Made by a program: the position numbers and the translations under genes. Shown piece after piece: positions 1-8,026 of a DNA stretch of 64,000 nucleotides. The notes beneath the pieces were generated by a model that saw only the letters and a list, made by a program, of their open reading frames with translations, did not search any database and had not been told where the DNA came from. The number at the start of each line of letters is the position of its first letter. Within the stretch, counting starts at the first letter, position 1. Source of the stretch: Oceanospirillaceae bacterium (GTDB lineage: Bacteria; Pseudomonadota; Gammaproteobacteria; Pseudomonadales; Balneatricaceae); the NCBI GenBank assembly GCA_013215505.1, contig JABSQZ010000021.1, positions 57,413 through 121,412 of the forward strand, in the 5' to 3' direction.

Positions 1-879
1 GTCGCTGAAAGAGACACGCTGGATGTTCTTCTCATCGAGTAACGGGCCCCACTTATCCATGGTCTTGCCCTGATAATTACTGATGTAGTGAGAGATAGAC
101 TCATCCACAGAGCCCAACAATGCTTCTCTGTTGCTGTCACTTAGGGCTGCCAGTGCATCTGAATTGACCACTACAGGACAGTTAACAGTGCCGGGGTTCA
201 AGTTCGCAGTCCACCACTTAGCTGCCGCAGTAGTGCCAAAGGCCATGTGCGCGTGTGGTGCAAAAGCAACCGCGGAGACAACACCGGAATCCAGTGCTGT
301 TCTAACTTCAGTGGCTGTCACTGAGGTGGGAACGGCCTTGATACTAGCCAGTGCTTGACCTATACCACCGGTGGCGCGAATACGCATACCGGCGAAGTCG
401 GAAACGCTCTTAGGTGCATCACCTACGCCGATAATGTTGTACTGAGGTAGTGGCGATGGCATCAGTAAGGTGGCATTCCAACGCGCTAAATCTTTAATGA
501 CTGCTGGATGCTTATAGAGAGCCATGGCAATCTTAGCTTCTTCTTCCAGTGTAGAAACTCCCAGGAAAGGAAGTTCCATTACCGTAATTGTCGGATTTTT
601 GTCCCTGTGGTAACCGGCACAAAACTGGGCCATTTCAAAGGCGCCAATGGCGATACCGTCTAAGTTCTCTTTGTTTTTAGACAGGCCACCGTAAGATATT
701 TTTAACGTAAAGTCGCCTTTAGTTTTTTGCTCAACTAGCTCCGCTAATTTTTCCACGTGAACAGTAAAGGCGCGAGGTTTTCCCCAGAGGGATACACTCC
801 ACTCTGTAGCTGCACTAAGTTGCATGGACAGACCGCCGAGAATAACAGCAGATGTTATGGCTAATTTATTGAATTTCAA
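1..879 (-). CDS. TRAP transporter substrate-binding protein, DctP family (partial, C-terminus outside window)
   Basis: The minus-strand frame is open from 879 to the window edge (293 codons, no stop). It starts with a hydrophobic signal peptide (KLAITSAVILGGLSMQLSAA) followed by a mature part with the DctP layout: EWSVSLWGKPRAFTVHVEKLAEL near the N-terminus and the MRIRATGG segment near residue 165, where this family has its conserved Arg that salt-bridges a carboxylate ligand. It should be a periplasmic binding protein delivering an organic acid to a TRAP permease, which must lie left of the window. The start is a TTG at 877-879 with AGGGA about 7 nt upstream; no ATG fits before the signal peptide. 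A perfect inverted repeat lies about 95-118 bp upstream. The family call is firm; the substrate is unknown. Confidence 0.85.
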   Translation of the reverse strand, partial: MKFNKLAITSAVILGGLSMQLSAATEWSVSLWGKPRAFTVHVEKLAELVEQKTKGDFTLKISYGGLSKNKENLDGIAIGAFEMAQFCAGYHRDKNPTITVMELPFLGVSTLEEEAKIAMALYKHPAVIKDLARWNATLLMPSPLPQYNIIGVGDAPKSVSDFAGMRIRATGGIGQALASIKAVPTSVTATEVRTALDSGVVSAVAFAPHAHMAFGTTAAAKWWTANLNPGTVNCPVVVNSDALAALSDSNREALLGSVDESISHYISNYQGKTMDKWGPLLDEKNIQRVSFSD

Positions 880-971
880 ATTTTGTCCCTCTTTATTATA
901 TTATTTTTCCTCGATTCTACTTAAAGAGTACTTAAAGTCCAGTGCTTTACACGCACAAAATAGCGCTAGAT

Positions 972-997
972 CCATACAATGAAGAGATATTGTATGG
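972..997. promoter_or_regulatory. Perfect inverted repeat, probable operator of the DctP gene
   Basis: CCATACAAT at 972-980 and its exact reverse complement ATTGTATGG at 989-997 are separated by 8 bp. The site sits in the divergent gap between the minus-strand DctP gene and the plus-strand TetR gene. A 9-bp perfect arm pair is typical of a dimeric repressor site; GntR-type regulators often control TRAP operons. Which protein binds is inference. Confidence 0.45.
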
Positions 998-1072
998 GCA
1001 TAAGCTGCTGCATAATGCCGTTGTGGTAAAAAAGATCATCATTTTACTGGATAGTTGCATTTTGTGACTGAC

Positions 1073-1087
1073 GGTCATAAAATGACC
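1073..1087. promoter_or_regulatory. Short palindrome, candidate TetR operator
   Basis: GGTCAT-AAA-ATGACC lies about 130 bp before the TetR-family gene and faces the RND pump operon. TetR regulators of pumps commonly bind 15-20 bp palindromes in their own promoter. The rest of the 880-1214 gap holds no gene. Confidence 0.3.
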
Positions 1088-1214
1088 AGCGGTTTTGTTT
1101 TTACGAATAATGCCTATTTTTTACCTAATAATTGAGCCTGAGCGCGCCGCAAATCATCACCTAGAGTGAAGCTCTGATGGTTGCGTTGTAAATCTCGTCG
1201 CTGTGAGTAACTAG

Positions 1215-1868
1215 ATGCAAGTTGTGTGGAAAGAACAAAAATTTATACTTCGGGAACAGCAAATTCTCGATTGTACTTTGACATTGCTCGGTGATAGGAA
1301 CTGGCAGGATATCAGTGTCGCCGATATAGCCAGTGTTACAGGTATTGGCAAAGGCACTATATATAAACATTTTGCTTGCAAAGATGATATTTATGCACAG
1401 TTATTGTTATTTGGCTTTCAGCGGTTACTGGAAAAATTTAAGCAGATAGTCTATGACGGACAACTCAGCGGAATACAACAAATGCGCACCATCATTATCT
1501 GTGCTTTTGAGTTTCACCGCGACGATGCCGTACACAGCAAAATATATCTGGCCTGTAAGCAAGGCGGCTTTAGAGACAGGTTAAGTGACAAATTCAAGTG
1601 CCAATTACAAGGTGCGGAAACGGACTTAATTGAACTCTTTAGTATCCCTATTCTAAAAGGGGTAAAGGAGGGGGGGATCACTTCAGTGATTCCTCTGGAA
1701 GTAATAATTTTAGGCATGAGCGCCACCTTTGAAGGAGCGATCATGCGGATTCAAAATAGCAGAGATGCTCACCAGCAAAGTTGCCCGTTACAAGATCAAT
1801 ATATTCCGCTGATGGCTGATTATATGGTGTCGGCGATGGCAAATGGACCTGTAAAGATTAATTTTTGA
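1215..1868 (+). CDS. TetR/AcrR family transcriptional regulator
   Basis: A 217-residue protein with an N-terminal TetR helix-turn-helix (about residues 10-60: ILDCTLTLLGDRNWQDIS, then VADIASVTGIGKGTIYKHF and KDDIYAQLL), matching the TetR pattern with its G.GKGTIY recognition helix. The C-terminal ligand-binding part is not recognisable by eye. It ends 12 bp before the likely start of the membrane-fusion gene, so it is probably the local repressor of the RND pump and of itself. The start lacks a strong ribosome site (weak GTGAG upstream); a slightly later start is possible. Confidence 0.85.
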   Translation: MQVVWKEQKFILREQQILDCTLTLLGDRNWQDISVADIASVTGIGKGTIYKHFACKDDIYAQLLLFGFQRLLEKFKQIVYDGQLSGIQQMRTIIICAFEFHRDDAVHSKIYLACKQGGFRDRLSDKFKCQLQGAETDLIELFSIPILKGVKEGGITSVIPLEVIILGMSATFEGAIMRIQNSRDAHQQSCPLQDQYIPLMADYMVSAMANGPVKINF

Positions 1869-1880
1869 GAGATGTTAGCG

Positions 1881-3005
1881 ATGAATAAATCAGTTTTTTC
1901 AGCGGTAGTTGTAGTACTTGTTCTAGGTGGATGGATGGCTTCCGGTGTCTATGGAAATGACAGTGCAAAAAAGGAAGAGCCGGCAGAGGTGGTGATAAAG
2001 CCACTGATGAAAGTGACAGTGCTGGAATCTGCAGTTAAATCCGTGCAGCGCTATGTCACAGTTCAAGGTCAGGTTGAGGCAAACCGCTCGGTGGAGATTA
2101 AAGTTGAAGTGGATGGTCGTATCTCTGAAATAGGCGTTCAAGAGGGGCAGCGGATAGCCAGAGGAGTCTCTATTGCTACTTTGTCCGCTGATTATCGTCT
2201 CAAACAATTGGCGCAAGCTAAAGCGGTGCTGCGCCAGAGAAACAGTGATTTATCCGCTAGCCGAAAATTAAAAAAGCGAGGCATGATTGCCGAAAATAGA
2301 TTAATCGCCGATCAGGCCGCGGTGCAGACAGCCAGAGCGCAATTGGCTCTTATTCAGCACGAGGTAGATAGCGCCAGCATACTTGCTCCCTTTGCCGGGG
2401 TCTTAAACAGCCGTGAAGTAGAGCTGGGTGATTACATGCAAAAAGGAAATGTGGTCGGGGTACTGGTTGATGACTCTGTGTTAAAAGTTACCGGTCAGGT
2501 GCCACAGAAAAATGTCGGCGATTTGCAGCTCAATCAGGCGGTACATGTGAATTTGAGTAATGGTCTGAGTGCCTTCGGGAATTTGGCTTTTATCTCCAGA
2601 GTTGCCGATTCGGTGACTCGCAGTTACCGAGTGGAAGTAACATTGGATAATCCACAGCTAAAACGTTTAATTGGTTTAACAGCGTCATTGAAGTTACCCC
2701 TGGGGACGGAGCAAGGTCACCTATTGCCTAACTCAGTGTTAGGTTTAAGTACCGATGGGGATCTGCAAGTTAAACTGGTAGATGAAAAAAACCAGGTGAG
2801 CACGGCGGTGGTCGAAATTATCCGCACTGATAAACAAGGATTCTGGTTTAAGGGTCTGGCAGAAAATATTACGGTGATTACCGAGGGAAAAGACTTTGTC
2901 AGCAACGACGAAATTGTTGAACCTATCAGCGCTGTGACAGCCTCAATTGATGCTAAAGCAAGCAGCGTAGAGGCTGAAAATAGTCAACTTGCGGTTAAGG
3001 AGTAA
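1881..3005 (+). CDS. RND efflux periplasmic adaptor (membrane-fusion protein, HlyD/AcrA family)
   Basis: 374 residues from the preferred ATG at 1881 (an in-frame ATG at 1872 is also possible). An N-terminal hydrophobic segment serves as signal or anchor. The lipoyl-like half motifs are clear (VQGQVEANRSVEIKVEVDGR and, later, SASILAPFAGVLNSREVELG), with a helical hairpin between them (about residues 100-150) and beta-barrel parts after. Such adaptors bridge an inner-membrane RND pump and an outer-membrane channel. The permease follows after 5 bp, so they are co-transcribed. No outer-membrane factor gene is present; a shared TolC would be needed. Confidence 0.9.
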   Translation: MNKSVFSAVVVVLVLGGWMASGVYGNDSAKKEEPAEVVIKPLMKVTVLESAVKSVQRYVTVQGQVEANRSVEIKVEVDGRISEIGVQEGQRIARGVSIATLSADYRLKQLAQAKAVLRQRNSDLSASRKLKKRGMIAENRLIADQAAVQTARAQLALIQHEVDSASILAPFAGVLNSREVELGDYMQKGNVVGVLVDDSVLKVTGQVPQKNVGDLQLNQAVHVNLSNGLSAFGNLAFISRVADSVTRSYRVEVTLDNPQLKRLIGLTASLKLPLGTEQGHLLPNSVLGLSTDGDLQVKLVDEKNQVSTAVVEIIRTDKQGFWFKGLAENITVITEGKDFVSNDEIVEPISAVTASIDAKASSVEAENSQLAVKE

Positions 3006-3010
3006 TTGAG

Positions 3011-6000
3011 ATGATCAGTGCAATTATTACCGCCGCCGTCGATCGAAGTCGAACGGTCGTATTGATTTTACTATTTTTGTTGATCAGTGGAGCAGTGGCT
3101 TTTCAAGCGATCCCCAAAGAGGCGGATCCAGATGTGGCCATCCCGATAATTTATGTGTCTATCCCCTACAGTGGTATTTCCCCGGATGATGCGGTGCGCT
3201 TGCTGGCCAGGCCGATGGAAAAAGAGTTAAAAAATGTAGAAGGGGTGAAGGAGATGAGTTCCTTCAGTACTGAAGGGCACGCATCGGTTACCTTAGAATT
3301 TGATGCTGGGTTTGATAGTGATCAGGCGCTGTTAGATGTCAGGGAAAAAGTAGATATCGCCAAGGCAAATTTGCCGGAGGGCGCTGACGAGCCGAGTATC
3401 AATGAGGTCAATGTAGCGTTGTTTCCGGTGCTCAATATTGCCTTGTCTGGAGATGTTTCCGAGCGGGTCAAAATTAAGGCAGCTAAAGATCTGAAAGAGC
3501 AGATTGAAGGCGTTGAGGGAGTTCTAAAAGTCGAAATTGGCGGAGAGCGTGAGGAGATGATGGAAATTATCATTGAGCCCCAGGCGCTGGAAAGCTATCA
3601 GTTAGATTTCAATTCTATATTAACTATTGTCTCCAGTAACAACACCTTAGTGGCGGCCGGTGCGGTCGATTCGGGCAGTGGCCGGCAGGTCTTAAAAGTG
3701 CCAGGTGTGGTAGAAAATCTTGATGATATGTTGTCAATGCCGATTAAGGCGGCCAACGGCACGGTAGTGACGTTAGGGGATGTTGCAGAAATTCGGCTAA
3801 CCTATAAAGATCCGACAGGTTATGCCAGAGTTAACGGTAAACCCGCTCTGGTACTCGAAGTCACCAAGCAAGTGGGTGCCAACATTATAGACACTATCGC
3901 TGAAGTTCAGAGCATCGTTAAGCAGCGGCAGCAAGCTTGGCCTGCGGGCTTGCGGTACGCTTATATTTTAGATCAGTCAGTGCAGATTAAAGATATGCTT
4001 AAAGACCTGATGAACAACGTCTTGAGCGGCATCGTGTTAGTGTTTGTGGTAGTGCTGGCGGCAATGGGGTTACGTTCCTCGCTGTTGGTGGGCTTTGCCA
4101 TTCCGGGCTCGTTTCTGGCCAGTATTCTGGTTTTGTACATGATAGGTTTTACCTTAAATATCGTCGTGCTGTTTAGCCTGATCTTAGTGGTGGGGATGTT
4201 GGTGGATGGGGCGATCGTTGTCACTGAGCTGGCTGATCGAAGGCAGCGCCAAGGTTTAAGTGGCAAACAGGCATTCACTTACGCAGCTTCGCGGATGGCC
4301 TGGCCGGTAATTGCTGGTACCGTCACTACTTTAGTGGTCTTCATGCCGTTGATGTTCTGGCCGGGAGTGATTGGTCAATTCATGAAGTACCTGCCAGCCA
4401 CAGTGGTCGTTTGTCTGACCGCCTCGCTGTTTATGGCGTTGATATTTTTGCCGGTGCTGGGGTCAGTGTTTAGTTTTAAGAAAAAATCAGAGGGTAATGA
4501 TAGCAGTGAGTTTGAACTCCCAGAAGGTAAGTTTAATCAGGGTTACCGCGCTGTATTAGGTGCCATCTTGAAATGGCCACTGCTGAGTACTTTGACGGCC
4601 ATGTTGGTGATGCTCGCTATCGTTTTCAGTTACACAAAATTGAATCATGGAATGGAGTTCTTCCCGGATGTAGAACCGGACATGGTGCTGATTAATGTGC
4701 ACGCCCGCGGTGAATTATCGATTGCGGAGAAAGATAAAATATTGCGCAAAGTGGAAAGCAGTATTGAGGGCATGCAGGGCTACAAATCTGTGTATGCGCG
4801 CAGCTTTGATGAGAACAAGTCAGAAGATATAGTGGCAGTGATTCAGTTTCAGCTCAATGACTGGGACCGCAGACCTAAGGCCAGTGAATTGCTGGAAGAG
4901 ATGCAACTGCGAACTGAGCATATACCCGGGATAAAGATAGAAACCCGCAAAGCCGAGGGGGGGCCCTCATCGGGTAAGCCCTTTGAGTTACTGGTGACAG
5001 GTATTGAAGAGCAGAAAATATTTGCCGCAGTGGCCAAAATCAGAACGGCGATGCAGAGCGCAGGTGGGTTTGTCGGTGTCGAAGATAACCGACCGCTACC
5101 TGGAATAGAATGGCGTCTTATCGTCGATCGCGAAGAGGCATTGAGATATGGCGCCAATGTGGCTGCCGTTGGTCAGGCGGTTAAGTTAATAACCAGCGGT
5201 ATAAAACTGACAGACTATCGTCCGGAAACATCGGATGATGAGGTTGATATCAGGCTGCGCTTTCCCCGGGAAAAACGCAACTTAGATCAACTGATGCAAA
5301 TGCAGTTACTGACAGCCAATGGCTTAGTGCCACTGAGCAATTTTGTGTCGCTGCAGCCAGGGCAAAAAACCGGTTCTATCAAACGCATTGATAGCCGTCG
5401 GGTTATTACCATCCAGGCCGAGGTTGAAGAGGGGGTTTTGGTCAATGATAAAGTGCAGCAAATGCAGAAAATGTTGGCTGAAATTAAATTTGATCCACAG
5501 GTGAGGATAGAGTTTAAAGGTGAAAACGAGCAGCAAAAAGAGACCGGGGAGTTCTTGGCTCAAGCTTTTTCCATCGCCATCTTTATCATGTTGTTAGTGT
5601 TAGTGACGCAGTTTAATAACTTGTATCAATCTTTTATTGTACTGTCGGCGATTATTTTCTCCATTGCCGGGGTGTTTATCGGTCTGATGCTTACCTCGCA
5701 ACCTTTTGGCATGGTCATGGGTGGTGTGGGGACTATCGCCCTGGCGGGGATAGTGGTTAACAACAATATTGTGCTGATTGATTGCTATAACGAACTGCGA
5801 AGAAATGGCTATAACGCCTATGATGCGGCGCTAGCCACCGGTAGCCTGAGGATGCGTCCGGTGCTGTTGACCGCAATAACGACAGTGTTAGGGCTGATGC
5901 CAATGGTGCTGGCGATGAATATAGACTTGTTTGAACGCGATGTCAGCTTCGGTGCGCCCTCCACTCAGTGGTGGACGGCTCTGTCCAGTACCATCGCCGG

Positions 6001-6175
6001 TGGATTGTCTTTTGCCACTGTGTTGACTCTGTTTTTGACTCCCTGTTTGTTGGTTCTACCCCAGGCAATCTCCGGGCATTTCTCCAGGCTTAGAGTAGGG
6101 TTGAACAGGATCGTCTTTCGCCGCGGGCAGAGTGATAAAAAGGCCGCTGAAATAGCCAATGTTGAAGCCGGATAA
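3011..6175 (+). CDS. RND efflux transporter permease (AcrB-like superfamily)
   Basis: 1054 residues, the usual RND length, with the two-fold repeat of one membrane helix, a large periplasmic loop and a helix bundle. The N-terminal AVDRSRTVVLILLFLLISG helix, IPKEADPDVAIPIIYVSIPY, a porter domain with FEGTT-like segments and GIVVNNNIVLID in the second half are all typical. By alignment with AcrB the proton-relay Asp pair of helix 4 is Asp399-Gly400 here (VGMLVDGAIVV), and the helix-10 Lys position reads Asn (VVNNN, 917-919). That places it outside the AcrB/MexB drug-pump branch, so the substrate cannot be guessed. It is the last gene of the tetR-adaptor-permease operon and is followed by a strong terminator. 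Confidence 0.92.
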   Translation: MISAIITAAVDRSRTVVLILLFLLISGAVAFQAIPKEADPDVAIPIIYVSIPYSGISPDDAVRLLARPMEKELKNVEGVKEMSSFSTEGHASVTLEFDAGFDSDQALLDVREKVDIAKANLPEGADEPSINEVNVALFPVLNIALSGDVSERVKIKAAKDLKEQIEGVEGVLKVEIGGEREEMMEIIIEPQALESYQLDFNSILTIVSSNNTLVAAGAVDSGSGRQVLKVPGVVENLDDMLSMPIKAANGTVVTLGDVAEIRLTYKDPTGYARVNGKPALVLEVTKQVGANIIDTIAEVQSIVKQRQQAWPAGLRYAYILDQSVQIKDMLKDLMNNVLSGIVLVFVVVLAAMGLRSSLLVGFAIPGSFLASILVLYMIGFTLNIVVLFSLILVVGMLVDGAIVVTELADRRQRQGLSGKQAFTYAASRMAWPVIAGTVTTLVVFMPLMFWPGVIGQFMKYLPATVVVCLTASLFMALIFLPVLGSVFSFKKKSEGNDSSEFELPEGKFNQGYRAVLGAILKWPLLSTLTAMLVMLAIVFSYTKLNHGMEFFPDVEPDMVLINVHARGELSIAEKDKILRKVESSIEGMQGYKSVYARSFDENKSEDIVAVIQFQLNDWDRRPKASELLEEMQLRTEHIPGIKIETRKAEGGPSSGKPFELLVTGIEEQKIFAAVAKIRTAMQSAGGFVGVEDNRPLPGIEWRLIVDREEALRYGANVAAVGQAVKLITSGIKLTDYRPETSDDEVDIRLRFPREKRNLDQLMQMQLLTANGLVPLSNFVSLQPGQKTGSIKRIDSRRVITIQAEVEEGVLVNDKVQQMQKMLAEIKFDPQVRIEFKGENEQQKETGEFLAQAFSIAIFIMLLVLVTQFNNLYQSFIVLSAIIFSIAGVFIGLMLTSQPFGMVMGGVGTIALAGIVVNNNIVLIDCYNELRRNGYNAYDAALATGSLRMRPVLLTAITTVLGLMPMVLAMNIDLFERDVSFGAPSTQWWTALSSTIAGGLSFATVLTLFLTPCLLVLPQAISGHFSRLRVGLNRIVFRRGQSDKKAAEIANVEAG

Positions 6176-6262
6176 CGGGCAAGCTGAAACCAGTCTCTGT
6201 TTGTAACGCTAAAATCAGCTTGAGCTAATAGGTTGCAGTGACGGCTCTTGTGATTAAATAAA

Positions 6263-6286
6263 AATCCCCTTTTGGGGATTTTTTTT
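6263..6286 (+). terminator. Intrinsic terminator after the RND operon
   Basis: AATCCCC-TTTT-GGGGATT is followed by six more T residues, with A residues on the left that also allow minus-strand use. It is 88 bp after the permease stop. The rest of the 6176-6517 gap contains only a small inverted repeat (GCAGGT/ACCTGC, 6333-6351). Confidence 0.85.
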
Positions 6287-6517
6287 ATCTGTATGGGTAA
6301 AGAGCTGAGGTCCAAGACAAAGCCTCTCTGAGGCAGGTTTAAAATACCTGCGGCAGCAAAATCGTCAATTATTTTTTAAAAAACATTCAGCCACTGATCC
6401 ATAGTCGTTATACTAATCCTCAGTTTTAGATCCAATATTTATTTAATTCAAAAAAATGATTATGCATGCTCTCAGTACATTAAAGTACTGTTGGGCTGGC
6501 CAGGTAACCCATAACTA

Positions 6518-7978
6518 ATGATTAAAAATAGTCTGTTCATACTATTAGCGCTATTGAGCCCATCTGCACTGGCGGGAATTTCTGATATTTTTCGCGATGA
6601 GTCCGGTAAAACCAACTGGCAACATCTGGCCAATTGGAGCAGCGGTACGCTGATTATTATTCTGGGATTAGTTATCTTGAGTTTGTTTGCTGCCCATCGG
6701 CGTTTAAGTAAGTCACATAACCAACTGCGCACTATCAGGGAGGAGCTTGAAGACCGAGTGGTTGAGCGAACAGCGACCTTAGATACTGCAAATAAGCAAT
6801 TGACCCAGTCAAACCAGTTGTTAGCGGTTGAGGTTGATCAGCATTTACACACCAGCCAACAGTTGCTGACTTCAGAAACTTATATAAAAAATATCCTGGC
6901 ATCGATGCCGTTAGTATTAGTGAGTTTAGACGACCGGGGCAATGTCACCCAGTGGAACCGGCAGGCTGAAGAACTATCCGGGATAGCCGCAACTACCGCA
7001 ATAGGTAACAATTTGTGGCAAGTCTATCCAGAAATTATCTTAACCTGGCAGCAAGTTCAGCAGGTGATAGAAACCGGCGAGTCGGTCACTTATCCGCACC
7101 GCCAGCGCGGCGTATATTTTTACGATATTACCTTATATCCACTGCGTGGCGTCGATAGCCAAGGAGTGGTAATTTTAGTGAATGATGTGTCCAAGCAAAA
7201 ACAAGCTGAAAATATGTTAGTTCACAACGAAAAGATATCTTCGATGACTGAGTTGGCCTCGGCCATGGCCCATGACATTAATACTCCTCTGCAGGGAATG
7301 TTATTAGACCTGCAGAGTTTTCAGCAATTATTGGCCAGGCAAGCCAATACCGAAGTTGTCAGCCAAACAGATGTCGGTAAATTAAATACGCTGTTAACTG
7401 ATGCCTCCTCCAGGGCGGAAACCGTCGCTTCAATTGTGAAAAATTTACTCAAATTCTCCCGCGGGCGCAGTGAGGCGAAACAGCCGCAGCGAGTTACTGT
7501 ACTGTTAGATAACGCCTTGATGTTGGCCGGTGATATGCTGACACTGCCGGGTAAACTGCAATTTTCTGACATTGATATCCAGCGTGATTACCAGCGCAAG
7601 TTGCCGCTGTTGGCTTGTTATCCCACTGAGTTGCAGCAAGTATTTTTAAACATCATTCGTCACGCCTGTTATGCCATGGAGCATATGCCAAACAGCGAAG
7701 AGCAGCCCTGTATCAAAATAACTGTCAGTGAAGAGACGGACAGTTTATGGATTTGCCTGGCGCACAATGGTGCTATTCTCAGTGATGAAGAGCAGATCAG
7801 AATATTTGAACCTTCATTGAGTGTGATTTTGCCGCAGCGCGACCTGGATTCGCAAAAGCGCTTATCTTTTGCCAATTTTATCATCACTGATCAGCATCAG
7901 GGACAGATGGCAGTCACTTCGGATATTGAAAACGGCACTAAATTTCACATCCAATTACTGCTGGATATCGAGCAGTAA
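6518..7978 (+). CDS. PAS-domain sensor histidine kinase with degenerate ATPase domain
   Basis: 486 residues: signal-like N-terminus (1-20), one membrane helix (about 42-60), coiled coil (about 65-118), PAS domain (about 120-228: SMPLVLVSLDDRGNVTQWN), and a HisKA helix pair with an intact H-box, AMAHDINTPLQG, His252. The ATP-binding part is eroded: the N-box reads NIIRHACYAM, with His382 where the Mg-binding Asn is expected; the DxGxG G1 box is HNGAIL (416-421); and no GxGLG G2 box is visible. It therefore looks unable to bind ATP normally yet keeps the phosphorylatable His. No response regulator follows directly; tmcA starts 48 bp later, and a receiver-degenerate GlrR-like gene lies 2.7 kb away. 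Family sure, activity doubtful. Confidence 0.85.
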   Translation: MIKNSLFILLALLSPSALAGISDIFRDESGKTNWQHLANWSSGTLIIILGLVILSLFAAHRRLSKSHNQLRTIREELEDRVVERTATLDTANKQLTQSNQLLAVEVDQHLHTSQQLLTSETYIKNILASMPLVLVSLDDRGNVTQWNRQAEELSGIAATTAIGNNLWQVYPEIILTWQQVQQVIETGESVTYPHRQRGVYFYDITLYPLRGVDSQGVVILVNDVSKQKQAENMLVHNEKISSMTELASAMAHDINTPLQGMLLDLQSFQQLLARQANTEVVSQTDVGKLNTLLTDASSRAETVASIVKNLLKFSRGRSEAKQPQRVTVLLDNALMLAGDMLTLPGKLQFSDIDIQRDYQRKLPLLACYPTELQQVFLNIIRHACYAMEHMPNSEEQPCIKITVSEETDSLWICLAHNGAILSDEEQIRIFEPSLSVILPQRDLDSQKRLSFANFIITDQHQGQMAVTSDIENGTKFHIQLLLDIEQ

Positions 7979-8026
7979 ACTTAGCAGATTCAACACTATA
8001 GTGTCAAAGTCAGTTGAGGTTAGTAG

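Noticed and set aside
7321..7572. Minus-strand frames inside the kinase and other large genes
   Set aside because: They lie antisense to well-supported genes and have no ribosome sites.
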